Positions 9,885 to 19,793 of a DNA stretch of 64,000 nt are shown piece after piece. A program made the position numbers and the translations under genes. The notes under the pieces are model-generated. The model was not told the DNA's origin. It did not search any database and worked only from the letters and a program-made list of their open reading frames with translations. The DNA is from an uncultured Pelagibacteraceae bacterium (lineage in GTDB: Bacteria; Pseudomonadota; Alphaproteobacteria; Pelagibacterales; Pelagibacteraceae): NCBI GenBank assembly GCA_902579605.1, contig CACHHD010000001.1, positions 1 through 64,000 on the forward strand, written 5' to 3'. The number at the start of each line of letters is the position of its first letter. The stretch's first letter is position 1.

Positions 9885-10697
9885 TTATAAGCCGAATCTT
9901 TGCCATAAACTTTTTTCTTCAAGATTTTCAAGAATTCCCTCAACTTGATTATCAATTGATGAGGATAATTTTTTCGCCAAAAATCCTTTGCTCTTTTCAA
10001 ATTTTTTAATAATTACTTTTTCACCAAATTTTTCTCTTAAAACTTGCTCTGCATTTCCTATTCCATCGATTAATCCAAGCTTGAGAGCTACTGAGCCAGC
10101 CCAAAATTCACCTGTATATATATTGTTTTTTTCTGGATCTTTGATTTTTTCTCCCCTACTTTGTTTTACAATTTTAATGAAGTCAGAGTGTAAATCTAAT
10201 TGTATTTTTTTTAACCTTTCAACATCCTCTTGTTTTTCCTCTACGAATGGGTCAAGTGTGCTTTTGTTTTTTCCTGCGGTATAGATTCTTCTCTCTACAC
10301 CAATTTTCTTTATAAGATCTTTAAAACCAAATGAAGCAGATATAACACCTATTGAACCAATTATTGAACTTGAATTAGCATAAATTTCGTCTCCGGCACA
10401 TGCAATAAAATAACCGCCGGATGCCGCAACATCTTCAGCAAATATTATAACTTTAGTTTTATTTTTATCAGCTAGTTGTCTTATATAGCTGTAAATTAAA
10501 TGTGATTGAACTGGTGATCCTCCAGGTGAGTTTATTGAAATAGCTACAGTTTTAGCTTTCTTGTAAGAAAATGCTTTTTTAAGAATTTCCTGCTGGTTAG
10601 CTAAATCTATACCTTGTTTAAATCTACCTACAGACCCTATCACTCCAGTCATCCTGACATGAGGTATAATTATTTTTTTTTTAAATAATGAAAACAT
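9885..10697 (-). CDS. S49 family signal peptide peptidase-like protease
   Basis: 270 aa. ClpP-fold serine protease of the SppA/SohB type, expected to degrade signal peptides or membrane-associated peptides. Motifs: SINSPGGSP at 55-63, the nucleophile Ser93 in VAASGGYF, SIIGSIGVI, and a probable catalytic Lys145 in GKNKSTLDPF. It is a short single-domain form close to the bacterial SppA core. A cleavable signal is not obvious; the first residues (FSLFKKKIII) are only weakly hydrophobic. First gene of the operon with glyQ, glyS and ppdK. Confidence 0.88.
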   Translation of the reverse strand: MFSLFKKKIIIPHVRMTGVIGSVGRFKQGIDLANQQEILKKAFSYKKAKTVAISINSPGGSPVQSHLIYSYIRQLADKNKTKVIIFAEDVAASGGYFIACAGDEIYANSSSIIGSIGVISASFGFKDLIKKIGVERRIYTAGKNKSTLDPFVEEKQEDVERLKKIQLDLHSDFIKIVKQSRGEKIKDPEKNNIYTGEFWAGSVALKLGLIDGIGNAEQVLREKFGEKVIIKKFEKSKGFLAKKLSSSIDNQVEGILENLEEKSLWQRFGL

Positions 10698-10839
10698 AAA
10701 TGAGTATTAATATTTTACTTATATCAATACTATAAAAAATTTTAATCAATTATTACGCTACTCCTAGTTGAATTGAAGGTGCGGCAACTGGTTTTAAATA
10801 AGAATATTATATTTCGGTTAGGTTGTGTAAAAACTAAGT

Positions 10840-11853
10840 ATGGGATCAGTAATACCACTTAAAAATTCGGCTAATTCTGCTTACCTTGATTTGAGAAATC
10901 TAGTAGCTAATAAACTAGATAAAGTAGAGGAATTAATAAATCATAAACTTGAGAGTAAGGTTGATCTTATTCAGAAAATGACAAAACATCATTTAAATTC
11001 AGGTGGCAAAAGATTAAGAGCTCTTTTAACTTTAGGCTCAGCTAAATTAGCTGGTTATGATTTGGGCGACAGAGATATTAATCTGGCTAGCTGTGTTGAA
11101 TTAATTCACTCTGCAACTTTATTGCACGATGACGTGATTGACGAGAGTGATTTAAGAAGAGGAAATAAAACTACAAATAATATTTGGGGTAATCAATCTT
11201 CAATTTTGACTGGAGACTATCTGTTGAGCAGATGTTTCGAAATTATGGTAGATGATGGAGATTTAGAAATATTAAAATTATTATCTTCTACTTCTTCTAA
11301 AATTGCACAGGGAGAGGTTTTACAATTACAACACAAAGGTGAAGCAGATCTTTTGGAGGAGACATATACGAAAATTATCAATTTAAAAACAGCTGCTTTA
11401 TTTTCTGCGGCAACTAAAACGGGTGCCTGTTTAGGTAAACTTGATACTAAGGAAAAGGAAGCATTAGCTTCTTACGGAAAAAATTTGGGTTTAGCTTTTC
11501 AAATTGCTGATGATGCTTTAGATTATTTTGCAAAAGAAATTTTGTTTGGGAAAGAAATTGGAAAAGATTTTTATGAAGGTAAAACAACTTTGCCATTGAT
11601 AATTATTTTTCAAAGAGCTAATGATGAAGAAAAAAATTTTTTAAAAGAGATATTTAAAAAAGAAAAAAGAACTGAAGATGATTTCAGTGAAGTATTATCA
11701 CTTATTAACAAGTATAAAGCCGTAGAAGAAAGTTTAAAGAGAGCTGAATATTTTGTGAATGTATCAAGAGATGCTCTGGCTATTTTTCCAAATAACAAGG
11801 AAAAGAATATATTACAAAACTTATCAAGTTTTAGTTTAAATAGATCTTTCTAA
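10840..11853 (+). CDS. ispB: Long-chain polyprenyl diphosphate synthase
   Basis: 337 aa trans-isoprenyl diphosphate synthase. First aspartate motif DDVID at 97-101 inside LLHDDVIDESDLRRG, second motif in QIADDALDYF near residue 226, plus GGKRLRAL near 55-62. It is probably the octaprenyl or decaprenyl enzyme that makes the ubiquinone side chain; chain length cannot be read from sequence here. It is divergent from the S49 peptidase, with about 140 bp of non-coding sequence upstream that holds its promoter. Its stop overlaps the convergent pdxH stop by 4 bp (CTAA). Confidence 0.9.
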   Translation: MGSVIPLKNSANSAYLDLRNLVANKLDKVEELINHKLESKVDLIQKMTKHHLNSGGKRLRALLTLGSAKLAGYDLGDRDINLASCVELIHSATLLHDDVIDESDLRRGNKTTNNIWGNQSSILTGDYLLSRCFEIMVDDGDLEILKLLSSTSSKIAQGEVLQLQHKGEADLLEETYTKIINLKTAALFSAATKTGACLGKLDTKEKEALASYGKNLGLAFQIADDALDYFAKEILFGKEIGKDFYEGKTTLPLIIIFQRANDEEKNFLKEIFKKEKRTEDDFSEVLSLINKYKAVEESLKRAEYFVNVSRDALAIFPNNKEKNILQNLSSFSLNRSF

Positions 11854-12479
11854 GGATATAAAAGTTCTTTTTTCCAACTTCCGTTTTCTTTTTTATAATT
11901 TAATCTTTCGTGTATTCGGCCCTCTCCATCTAACCAAAATTCAATTTGCGATGGCATTAATCTCCATCCGGACCAATGCGGAGGTCTAGGCACGTTATTA
12001 GAAGGATATTTTTTTTCATAAGTTTTAATTTTTTTTATAAAATCATCTCTTTTATCTAAAATTTCAGATTGTGAGGAAGCCCATGCGCCAATCTTATTTT
12101 TATATGGTCTTGAGTTATAATAATCATCTGCCTCTTTATCTGTTACTTTTTCAACTCTTCCAACTATTCTTACTTGTCTTCTAATACTTTTCCAATGAAA
12201 ACACATAGATGATTTTTTATTAATCTTTAAATCACTTCCTTTTTTACTATTAAAATTTGTATAAAAAACAAAACCTTTATCACTCAACCCTTTAAGCAGT
12301 ACCATTCTTACACTTGGTTGGTTATCATCATCCACTGTAGCTACCGCAACAGCATTTGGGTCATTAATTTCAGTCTCTTCGGCTTTAGCGAACCATTTTT
12401 TGAATAATTCTATTGGATTATTGGCTTCTTCAAAGCATTTATCCAAACCAAGAGAGTTTTTGCCATTATTTTGATTCAT
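11850..12479 (-). CDS. pdxH: Pyridoxamine 5'-phosphate oxidase
   Basis: 209 aa. FMN-dependent oxidase making pyridoxal 5'-phosphate from PNP/PMP. Family features: AVATVDDDNQPSVRMVLLKG, GFVFYTNFNSKKG, and a substrate/FMN-binding C-terminus PPHWSGWRLMPSQIEFW and RIHERL ending in LYP. The length is typical. Only 34 bp separate its start from the divergent aroC start, so both promoters must lie within or overlap the coding ends. Confidence 0.95.
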   Translation of the reverse strand: MNQNNGKNSLGLDKCFEEANNPIELFKKWFAKAEETEINDPNAVAVATVDDDNQPSVRMVLLKGLSDKGFVFYTNFNSKKGSDLKINKKSSMCFHWKSIRRQVRIVGRVEKVTDKEADDYYNSRPYKNKIGAWASSQSEILDKRDDFIKKIKTYEKKYPSNNVPRPPHWSGWRLMPSQIEFWLDGEGRIHERLNYKKENGSWKKELLYP

Positions 12480-12513
12480 AATTTATTTAAAATAATTTAT
12501 ACATTAAATAACT

Positions 12514-13596
12514 ATGTCTTTTAATACTTTTGGAAAAATTTTTAGGTTCACTACTTGGGGAGAGTCCCACGGGCCAGCTATAGGCTGTATAGTTGACGGT
12601 TGTCCGCCAAATATCCCTATTTCAGAGAAAGAGATTCAAAAAGATATGGACAAGAGAAGGCCTGGACAGTCAAAATTTACAACACAAAGGAAAGAGAGTG
12701 ATAAGGTTTCCATCTTATCAGGTGTATTTCAAGGTAAGACTACAGGAACTCCAATTTCAATGATTATTTATAATGAGGATAAAAGATCTAGAGATTATGA
12801 GTCTATAAAAGATAAGTTTAGGCCGGGTCATGCTGATTTTACTTATTTTAAAAAATACGGAATAAGAGATTATAGAGGTGGAGGTCGTCAATCTGCGAGA
12901 GAAACTGCAAGCAGAGTGGCTGCGGGCGCGATAGCCAAAATTGTTCTTAAAAAAATTATTGGTAAAAAATTTAGTATAGTTGGAGCTGTAACCCAATTAG
13001 GTATAATGGAATGCAATAGTTCAAAATGGAATGATAAAGAAATAAGAAAAAATCCATTCTTCTGTCCAGATAAGTCGTCGGTAAAATTATGGGAAAAATA
13101 TTTATTGGGAATAAGAAAGTCAGGTTCATCTTGTGGAGCTATAATAGAACTTAGGGCAAGAGGTGTTCCAGTTGGATTAGGTTCTCCAATTTACTCAAAA
13201 CTAGATGCAGATATAGCTTCGGCGCTTATGAGTATTAACGCAGTTAAGGGAGTTAATATTGGAGCTGGGATGGGATCCGCATACTTAACTGGAGAAGAAA
13301 ATTCTGATGAAATTCGAGGTGGTGCAGGAAAAATAAGTTTTAAAAGTAATAAAGCTGGAGGAATTTTAGGCGGTATTTCATCAGGCCAAGAAATTATTGC
13401 ATCATTTGCAGTTAAACCTACTTCCTCTATTTTAAATAGAAGGGAAACTATAAATAAAAAAGGAAAAAATACAAAAATTTCTGTCAAAGGCAGGCATGAC
13501 CCATGCGTAGGAATTAGAGCTGTGCCGATAGGTGAAGCTATGCTGGCGTGCGTTATATTAGATCAATATATGATGAATAAAGCTCAGTGTAGCTAA
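12514..13596 (+). CDS. aroC: Chorismate synthase
   Basis: 360 aa. Last step of the shikimate pathway, converting EPSP to chorismate with reduced FMN. Signatures: [56 protein letters not shown] and the C-terminal [18 protein letters not shown]. Full length. The stop codon overlaps the stop of convergent dxs in a 4-bp CTAA. Confidence 0.97.
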   Translation: MSFNTFGKIFRFTTWGESHGPAIGCIVDGCPPNIPISEKEIQKDMDKRRPGQSKFTTQRKESDKVSILSGVFQGKTTGTPISMIIYNEDKRSRDYESIKDKFRPGHADFTYFKKYGIRDYRGGGRQSARETASRVAAGAIAKIVLKKIIGKKFSIVGAVTQLGIMECNSSKWNDKEIRKNPFFCPDKSSVKLWEKYLLGIRKSGSSCGAIIELRARGVPVGLGSPIYSKLDADIASALMSINAVKGVNIGAGMGSAYLTGEENSDEIRGGAGKISFKSNKAGGILGGISSGQEIIASFAVKPTSSILNRRETINKKGKNTKISVKGRHDPCVGIRAVPIGEAMLACVILDQYMMNKAQCS

Positions 13597-15512
13597 TTTG
13601 AAAATTTATTTTTATTTTTTGCAAATATAATATTTGATTTAAGAGCTTCTTCAATTTTTTCAACGATAGAATTAAAGTTTAAACCAGCTTTCTCGTACAT
13701 TTTTTCAGGAGTATCTTGGTCTATAAAAATATCTGGTAAAAACATTGATCTAAACTTAAGTCCTTTGTCAAAAACACCTCTATCAGAGAGAAGTTTCATA
13801 ACATGAGAACCAAATCCTCCTATAGAGCCCTCTTCTATTGTTAAAATTAATTCATGGTTTGAGGCTAATTCAAGAATTAATTTTTTATCTAATGGTTTAG
13901 CAAATCTAGCATCAATTATTGATATATTGATTCCTTTTTTTTCTAAAATTTCCTTAGCTTTTTTGCACTCATCTAACCTAGCTCCAAAATTTAATATTGC
14001 GGCTTGTTTTCCCTCACAAACTATCTTTCCTTTACCTATTTCTAAAATTTCATCTATTCCTGGCAGCTCTACACCAACACCATTTCCTCTTGGATATCTA
14101 AAAGCAGATGGCCTATCATTAATGTGGACCGAAGTATTTATCATTTTGACTAGTTCTGACTCGTCACTTGCAGCCATGACAACAAAATTTGGTAAAGTAG
14201 ATAAATAAGTTATATCGAAAGAGCCAGCATGAGTTGGTCCATCCGCTCCTACTAATCCTGCTCTGTCTATAGCAAATCTTACTGGGAGAGATTGCAAAGC
14301 AACATCATGAACAACTTGATCATAAGCTCTTTGTAAAAATGTTGAATAAATAGCAGCATAGGGCTTATATCCTTCTGTAGCTAAACCAGCTGCAAATGTT
14401 ACTGCATGTTGTTCAGCTATACCTACATCAAACATTCTATCAGGAAATCTTTTCTCAAATAAATTAAGACCAGTTCCAGAGGGCATAGCTCCAGTAATAC
14501 CAATAATTTTAGTATCTTTCTCAGCATGTTTTATTAAAGTTTCTGAGAATACTTTTGTATATGAGGGCACATTAGATTTTGATTTACTCTGTTGACCTGT
14601 AGAAATATTAAATTTTGAAACTCCATGATATTTATCTCCAGAGTCCTCTGCAGGTTTGTAACCTTTTCCTTTTTGGGTTATAGCATGAATTAAAATTGGG
14701 CCTTCATGTTTGGACTTTTTTACATTTTCTAAAATTTGAACTAAATAATTAACATCGTGTCCATCAATTGGTCCTATATAGTAAAATCCTAGCTCGCTGA
14801 ACAACGTGCCTCCTGTCACAATTCCTCTCAAAATGTCTTCGGCTTTCCCGGCTTTTTGGCTAAACCTTTTTGAAAATGCTGAGGTAATTAATTTAATTGT
14901 CTCTCTTAAACTAAAATATAACTTTCCGGATAGTAATTTTGCTAAATATTTACTCATCGCTCCGACAGGTTTAGCGATGGACATTTCGTTATCATTTAAA
15001 ATCACAATTAACTTAGATTTTAATGCTCCAGCGTTATTCATTGCTTCATAGGCCATTCCAGCGCTCATAGCACCGTCTCCTATTACTGCTATAACATTGT
15101 TATTGTCATTTGACAGTTTCTTCGCAACTGACATTCCTAAAGTTGAAGAAATTGAAGTTGAACTGTGGGCTGCACCGAATGGATCGTACTCACTTTCTTC
15201 TCTTTTAGTGAAGCCTGATAATCCTCCACCTTTTCTTAAAGTTCTAATTTCTTTTTTCCTGCCTGTTATAATTTTATGAGGATAGCATTGGTGACTTACA
15301 TCCCAAACTAATTTGTCTTTTGGAGTATTAAAAACATAGTGTAATGCAATGGTTAACTCTACTACACCAAGGCCAGCTCCTAAATGACCACCTGTTTCTG
15401 AAACCACATCTATTAGCTCTGTTCTCAGCTCTTCAGAAATTTGTTTTAAGTCCTTTTTCTCAAATTTTCTAAGATCTGAAGGATAATTAATTTTATCTAG
15501 TAATTTTGCCAT
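13593..15512 (-). CDS. dxs: 1-deoxy-D-xylulose-5-phosphate synthase
   Basis: 639 aa TPP enzyme that joins pyruvate and glyceraldehyde 3-phosphate, entering the MEP isoprenoid pathway. Seen: [16 protein letters not shown]/Mg motif [13 protein letters not shown]...N, HDVNYLV, and the pyrimidine-domain [18 protein letters not shown]. Third gene of the classic xseB-ispA-dxs operon; its start shares one base with the ispA stop. Length is normal and no motif is missing. Confidence 0.97.
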   Translation of the reverse strand: MAKLLDKINYPSDLRKFEKKDLKQISEELRTELIDVVSETGGHLGAGLGVVELTIALHYVFNTPKDKLVWDVSHQCYPHKIITGRKKEIRTLRKGGGLSGFTKREESEYDPFGAAHSSTSISSTLGMSVAKKLSNDNNNVIAVIGDGAMSAGMAYEAMNNAGALKSKLIVILNDNEMSIAKPVGAMSKYLAKLLSGKLYFSLRETIKLITSAFSKRFSQKAGKAEDILRGIVTGGTLFSELGFYYIGPIDGHDVNYLVQILENVKKSKHEGPILIHAITQKGKGYKPAEDSGDKYHGVSKFNISTGQQSKSKSNVPSYTKVFSETLIKHAEKDTKIIGITGAMPSGTGLNLFEKRFPDRMFDVGIAEQHAVTFAAGLATEGYKPYAAIYSTFLQRAYDQVVHDVALQSLPVRFAIDRAGLVGADGPTHAGSFDITYLSTLPNFVVMAASDESELVKMINTSVHINDRPSAFRYPRGNGVGVELPGIDEILEIGKGKIVCEGKQAAILNFGARLDECKKAKEILEKKGINISIIDARFAKPLDKKLILELASNHELILTIEEGSIGGFGSHVMKLLSDRGVFDKGLKFRSMFLPDIFIDQDTPEKMYEKAGLNFNSIVEKIEEALKSNIIFAKNKNKFSN

Positions 15513-16387
15513 TAATATTTTCTTTCTAAAATAAAATTTACAATATTTTTCAAGTCGTTCGCTTTATTTCCATGTTTTTCAAGTTTTCTCAATATATTTT
15601 TTTTTAATTTAATAGCATAATCATAAGCTTTATTATATCCTACTAAATTAACAATAGTAGATTTTCCTTTTTTTTTATCTTTGTTTACTGTTTTACCGGT
15701 ATATTTCGATTTTCCTTTTACGTCTAAAAAATCATCAGCTAATTGAAATAATAATCCAATATCCTCTCCTAATGTGATCAAATCTTTATTTGCTTTATCG
15801 CTTTTACCAGCGATTTGACCAGCAGCAAAGCAACAAAAACTGAACAATTTTCCTGTTTTTTTTCTTTGCATATTTATTATGTCTTTAAAATTCTTTCTTT
15901 TTTTTTCATATTTTAAGTCTAATTCTTGGCCTCCTGCTATACCTGTATGGCCAGAGCATTCTGCTAATTTTTTAATAAGTAAAATTTTATTTTTATCTTT
16001 AATGTTAAATCTATAATCAGAAATCATTTCAAATGCTAAAGTTAATAGAGAATTTCCTGCTAATACCGCTGTAGACTCTCCATACTTAATATGTGCTGTG
16101 GCTTTTCCTCGTCTAAGTTTATCATTATCCATACAAGGTAAATCGTCATGAATTAATGAGTATGAATGAATACATTCAACAGCACCACAAATATTTAATA
16201 ATTTATTTGATTTAAGGTTATATAATTTTCCAGTGGCTAAAATAACGCTTGACCTAATTTTTTTTCCTCCAGATAAGACTCCATAGTTCATTGGATTAAT
16301 TAGTAAAGTTCTTTTTTGACCTTTAAAATATTTTTTTAAAAACAAATCAATTTTTTTTGCATTTGATTTTAATCTACTTTTTAGCAT
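15512..16387 (-). CDS. ispA: Short-chain polyprenyl (farnesyl/geranylgeranyl) diphosphate synthase
   Basis: 291 aa. First aspartate-rich motif DDLPCMD at 81-87 (within [18 protein letters not shown]) has the two-residue insertion typical of bacterial FPP synthases; second motif [18 protein letters not shown] near 40-45. It makes FPP or GGPP from IPP/DMAPP, feeding quinone, undecaprenyl and possibly carotenoid synthesis. It sits between xseB (14-bp overlap) and dxs (1-bp overlap). Product chain length is not certain. Confidence 0.92.
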   Translation of the reverse strand: MLKSRLKSNAKKIDLFLKKYFKGQKRTLLINPMNYGVLSGGKKIRSSVILATGKLYNLKSNKLLNICGAVECIHSYSLIHDDLPCMDNDKLRRGKATAHIKYGESTAVLAGNSLLTLAFEMISDYRFNIKDKNKILLIKKLAECSGHTGIAGGQELDLKYEKKRKNFKDIINMQRKKTGKLFSFCCFAAGQIAGKSDKANKDLITLGEDIGLLFQLADDFLDVKGKSKYTGKTVNKDKKKGKSTIVNLVGYNKAYDYAIKLKKNILRKLEKHGNKANDLKNIVNFILERKY

Positions 16388-16598
16388 TTTTTTTACCTAA
16401 TGAATTAATCTCTTTTAATTTTTTTTTAAAAAGATCATCCATATGTTTGTTCAATTTAAGAAGTATGTCATAGTCGTCAGTATGATTTTCAAGATTTGTC
16501 TCGCCTTTCTCAATTTTATCCAAAATTTTATTGATTTCTTCTTTAGTCTCTTTTATTGATTTGTTCTTAATATCTGCTGGAATATTTTTACTAGTCAT
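16374..16598 (-). CDS. xseB: Exodeoxyribonuclease VII small subunit
   Basis: 74 aa helical protein, the small partner of XseA in exonuclease VII. The core is ISEL-type: KEEINKILDKIEKGETNLE followed by a second helix ending FKKKLKEIN. The sequence is diverged, so identity rests partly on the position upstream of ispA-dxs, where xseB is normally found. It starts only 21 bp from the divergent Sua5 gene. Confidence 0.8.
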   Translation of the reverse strand: MTSKNIPADIKNKSIKETKEEINKILDKIEKGETNLENHTDDYDILLKLNKHMDDLFKKKLKEINSLGKKNAKK

Positions 16599-16604
16599 TT
16601 ATTG

Positions 16605-16610
16605 TATAAT
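16605..16610 (+). promoter_or_regulatory. Possible -10 box in a 21-bp divergent gap
   Basis: TATAAT lies in the 21-bp space (16599-16619) between the xseB start and the Sua5 start. It ends nine bases before the Sua5 ATG, so an RNA initiated from it would be almost leaderless. No convincing -35 element was found inside xseB. This is a sequence match only. Confidence 0.35.
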
Positions 16611-16619
16611 AAATAAATT

Positions 16620-17570
16620 ATGAAGAATATCTATTCAAATATAATCAAATTTAATTCAAAGAATTTAATTAAAATTATTAATATTCTCAAAAAAGATGGC
16701 ATAATTGGTTTACCAACAGAAACTGTATATGGTTTAGCTGGCAATGCATATTCTAATAGTGCAATTAAAAGAATTTTTAAAGAAAAGAAAAGATTAAAAA
16801 AAAATCCCCTTATTGTTCATTATTATAATTTGAGTCGCGCCAAAAAAGATGTGTTACTAGAGGGAAAATTTAATAAAATTTACAAAAAATTTAGTCCAGG
16901 GCCAATTACTTATGTTGTAAAGAAAAAAAACAATTCCAAAATTAAACCTCTGGCTTGTGGAAATTTAAAAACGGTAGGTATTAGATTTCCAAAAAATAAA
17001 ATAATGAGAAAATTATTAAAAAAACTTGAATTTCCTTTAGCAATGCCAAGCGCCAATAAGTCATCAGGTGTAAGCCCAGTAAAGCCTTTAGATGTAATTG
17101 AAGAATTCAATAATAAAATTAAAGTAGTTGATGGCGGTATTTCAAAAATTGGAATAGAATCAACTGTTTTAAATTTAGTTGGTAAAATATATATTTTAAG
17201 GCCAGGAATAATCACCCCAAAACAAATTGAGAATGTTTTAAAAACAAAATTAAAAATTTTAACAAATCAAACAATTCTTAAATCGCCGGGATTGTTAAAA
17301 AAACATTATTCACCAGGCATACCTATGTATTTAAATAAAAATAAATGTCCTGATAAATACGCATTTATAACTTTTGGAAAAAAATACCCTGTGACAAGAA
17401 ACTCTTTTAATTTAAGTAGAAAATCTAATTTAAATGAGGCTGCTAAAAACTTATATAAGTTTTTTAGAAGTGTTAAAAAAAAAGGATATAAAAAAATTTA
17501 TGTTGCAAAAATTCCTAACACAGGAGTTGGGATTGCAATCAATGATAGACTAAAAAGGGCTTCAAAATAA
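16620..17570 (+). CDS. L-threonylcarbamoyladenylate synthase (Sua5 type)
   Basis: 316 aa. Makes threonylcarbamoyl-AMP for the universal t6A37 tRNA modification. The YrdC/TsaC domain covers about residues 1-200: GIIGLPTETVYGLAGNA, KNPLIVHYYN, AMPSANKSSGVSP and IESTVLNL. A C-terminal Sua5 domain follows a linker beginning SPGLLKKHYSPG and runs to the end, so this is the long form rather than short TsaC. The ABC ATPase gene begins on its last base (17570), so it appears to lead a + strand operon. Confidence 0.93.
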   Translation: MKNIYSNIIKFNSKNLIKIINILKKDGIIGLPTETVYGLAGNAYSNSAIKRIFKEKKRLKKNPLIVHYYNLSRAKKDVLLEGKFNKIYKKFSPGPITYVVKKKNNSKIKPLACGNLKTVGIRFPKNKIMRKLLKKLEFPLAMPSANKSSGVSPVKPLDVIEEFNNKIKVVDGGISKIGIESTVLNLVGKIYILRPGIITPKQIENVLKTKLKILTNQTILKSPGLLKKHYSPGIPMYLNKNKCPDKYAFITFGKKYPVTRNSFNLSRKSNLNEAAKNLYKFFRSVKKKGYKKIYVAKIPNTGVGIAINDRLKRASK

Positions 17571-18304
17571 TGAAACTAGAAGTTAAAAATTTAGAAAAAA
17601 AATTTAAAAATTTCACTGCAGTAAAAAATATAAACTTTCATATTGATAGTGGGCAGACATTAGGAGTTTTGGGACCAAATGGATGTGGAAAAACAACCAC
17701 GATAGGAATGCTTCTTGGATTAATTAAACCTTCGAACGGTAAAATTCTTATAGATGATGAAAATTTTGAAAATTTAAATAGAGAAAAAATATTAAGTAAA
17801 TTTAATTTTGCATCTCCATATGTTGAGTTACCCAAAAAATTAACTGTTAAAGAAAATTTAGAGATATACGGTAGACTATATGGTGTAAAAGATTTTACTA
17901 GAAGAATACAAGAAGTTTCTAATGACTTAAATTTAAGTAAATTTTTAAACAAAAAAACAGGGGAGTTATCATCTGGACAAAAAAACAGAGTTTCTTTGGC
18001 GAAATCACTTATTAACAATCCTAAAATTTTATTTTTAGACGAACCAACTGCTAGTCTAGATCCTGATATTGGAGATTTTGTAAGAAACTACATAGAGGAT
18101 TATAAGTCAAAAAATAAAGTTTCAATACTGTTAGCATCTCATAACATGAAAGAGGTGGAAAGACTCTGTGACCAGGTCATAATGATGAAAGAGGGTGAAA
18201 TAGTTGATAGAGGAACATGTCAATCTTTAATTGATAAACACGGTAGAAACAATTTAGAGGATACTTTTTTAAAATTAGCGAGAAACAAAAATGAATTGGA
18301 ATAA
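17570..18304 (+). CDS. ABC transporter ATP-binding protein (ABC-2 type exporter)
   Basis: 244 aa nucleotide-binding subunit. Walker A GPNGCGKTTT at 35-44, Q-loop region, signature LSSGQKNR, Walker B LFLDEPTASLDPD, and H-loop LLASHNM. The closest recognised style is the DrrA/NodI group that powers export of drugs, lipids or polysaccharides. It overlaps the permease gene by 14 bp, so the two form one transporter. The cargo is unknown; glycan-related genes follow in the same run. Confidence 0.9.
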   Translation: MKLEVKNLEKKFKNFTAVKNINFHIDSGQTLGVLGPNGCGKTTTIGMLLGLIKPSNGKILIDDENFENLNREKILSKFNFASPYVELPKKLTVKENLEIYGRLYGVKDFTRRIQEVSNDLNLSKFLNKKTGELSSGQKNRVSLAKSLINNPKILFLDEPTASLDPDIGDFVRNYIEDYKSKNKVSILLASHNMKEVERLCDQVIMMKEGEIVDRGTCQSLIDKHGRNNLEDTFLKLARNKNELE

Positions 18305-19082
18305 AATTTACGGTCTAAGTTTAAGGCATTTTTATTTAATCAAAAGTTCATTTCCAAGAATTTTAGATTTAATTTATTGGCCAAGTATTCAAATATTTTT
18401 GTGGGGTTTCATATCAAAGTTTTTCACTTTAAGTTCATCTTATTATAATAATACTGTTGGTGTAATTTTATCAGCAGCTATACTTTACGATTTTCTTTTT
18501 AGATCCAGTATAAGCTATAACATGATGTTTTTGGAGGAGATATGGAGTAGAAATTTTACAAATTTATTTATTTCACCAATAAAAATTAAAGAAATAATTG
18601 CTGCCTTGACATTAACGGCAATTGTTAGAACGCTGATAGGTATGGTGCCAGCTGCATTACTTGCCATACCTTTGTTTGGAGTTTCTATTTTTAAAATTGG
18701 TTTGCCACTAATATCATTATTACTAAGTCTTTATATTTTTGGAATTACTTTAGGTTTATTAGTAACATCTGGGTTAATAAGATTTGGTCCCTCATTTGAA
18801 AATATAGCCTGGGCAAGTCTATTTTTTTTAGCACCGTTAGGATGCATATATTACCCCATAGAAATCTTACCTGAATGGTTACAGATAATTGCAAAAATAC
18901 TACCTTTAGTTCATATTTTTGAAGAAATGAGAAACATTTTAATTAATGATATTATAAGTTATACTCAAATATTTTTAGCGATAACCATTTCTATTTTTTA
19001 CTTCATGCTAGGGGTTGCAGTTTTTTATATTTCATACGCAGGGGCAAAAATTAGAGGAACTTTGATAAATGTCGGAGAATAA
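18291..19082 (+). CDS. ABC-2 type transporter permease
   Basis: 263 aa integral membrane protein with about six helices, matching the ABC-2 permease layout (RILDLIYWPSIQIFLWGFI at the start, a conserved central segment around SGLIRFGPSFENIAW, and IYYPIEILPEWLQ before the last helices). Partner of the ATPase encoded immediately upstream. The next gene starts on the base after its stop. Substrate unknown. Confidence 0.88.
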   Translation: MNWNKIYGLSLRHFYLIKSSFPRILDLIYWPSIQIFLWGFISKFFTLSSSYYNNTVGVILSAAILYDFLFRSSISYNMMFLEEIWSRNFTNLFISPIKIKEIIAALTLTAIVRTLIGMVPAALLAIPLFGVSIFKIGLPLISLLLSLYIFGITLGLLVTSGLIRFGPSFENIAWASLFFLAPLGCIYYPIEILPEWLQIIAKILPLVHIFEEMRNILINDIISYTQIFLAITISIFYFMLGVAVFYISYAGAKIRGTLINVGE

Positions 19083-19790
19083 ATGCATAACAAAATTGAT
19101 GAAATAAAAAAAAATGAAAGCCCTCCTAAGGTAATTAAAAATTTATTTAGTAAAGATGAAATTAAAAAGTTTTTAATTCTTTATGAACAACTACCTACTA
19201 CTGTTCATAATAAAAAGCAAAATGTTGTAAAAAAAAGGTGGCTTAAAGAATACGGAAAAGAGTTAGAGGAATTATTTTATAGTAGATTAAAAAATGAAAT
19301 TGGTGAATTCAAATATGACAATTTAAAAACCGATACTGGAGAAGAAATTATTGGACTTTTTCAAGAAAGCTACAATCCAATAGGTCTTCATATTGATGGG
19401 GGTTTTAATTTTGAAGATTTAATTTTTAAACAAAGTTTAATTCCTCTTACTCCAGTAGGGAGTACTGTCATTTTTAAGAACAGATATTACGGAAAGTCTA
19501 CAAATTTTACAATTGATAAAAATGAACTTGAAATAACTAAATTAAATTATGGTCAAAATATAAGATCAAACAAACATATTGGAATGTTTGGAAATAGACC
19601 TTTTAATACAGAAGACCACAAAAATTATTTGATGCATGAAAAAATAGATAATCTAGTGGGGCTTGAAATTGATCTAGTTTATGAGTGGGAATTGGGATCA
19701 ATGTTGATTTTTGATAGAACTAACCTACATTGTTCTTCATCAAAAATTGAAGGTAAAAAAATAGGATTAACTACTTTTACAAAAAAATAA
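19083..19790 (+). CDS. 2-oxoglutarate/Fe(II) oxygenase-like protein
   Basis: 235 aa, not a named family that I recognise. It has a plausible facial triad: H103-x-D105 in GLHIDGG and a distal His216 in DRTNLHCSSS, with Lys225/226 placed where the 2-oxoglutarate-binding basic residue would be. The N-terminal half is Lys-rich and helical. It lies directly after the ABC permease with no gap and 3 bp before a GT17-like glycosyltransferase, so it may hydroxylate the exported or glycosylated product. The function is inferred. Confidence 0.55.
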   Translation: MHNKIDEIKKNESPPKVIKNLFSKDEIKKFLILYEQLPTTVHNKKQNVVKKRWLKEYGKELEELFYSRLKNEIGEFKYDNLKTDTGEEIIGLFQESYNPIGLHIDGGFNFEDLIFKQSLIPLTPVGSTVIFKNRYYGKSTNFTIDKNELEITKLNYGQNIRSNKHIGMFGNRPFNTEDHKNYLMHEKIDNLVGLEIDLVYEWELGSMLIFDRTNLHCSSSKIEGKKIGLTTFTKK

Positions 19791-19793
19791 ATT

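Noticed and set aside
10698-10839. Riboswitch or RNA upstream of the polyprenyl synthase gene
   Set aside because: The 140-bp gap has no recognisable riboswitch core or strong hairpin; it most likely holds the divergent promoters.
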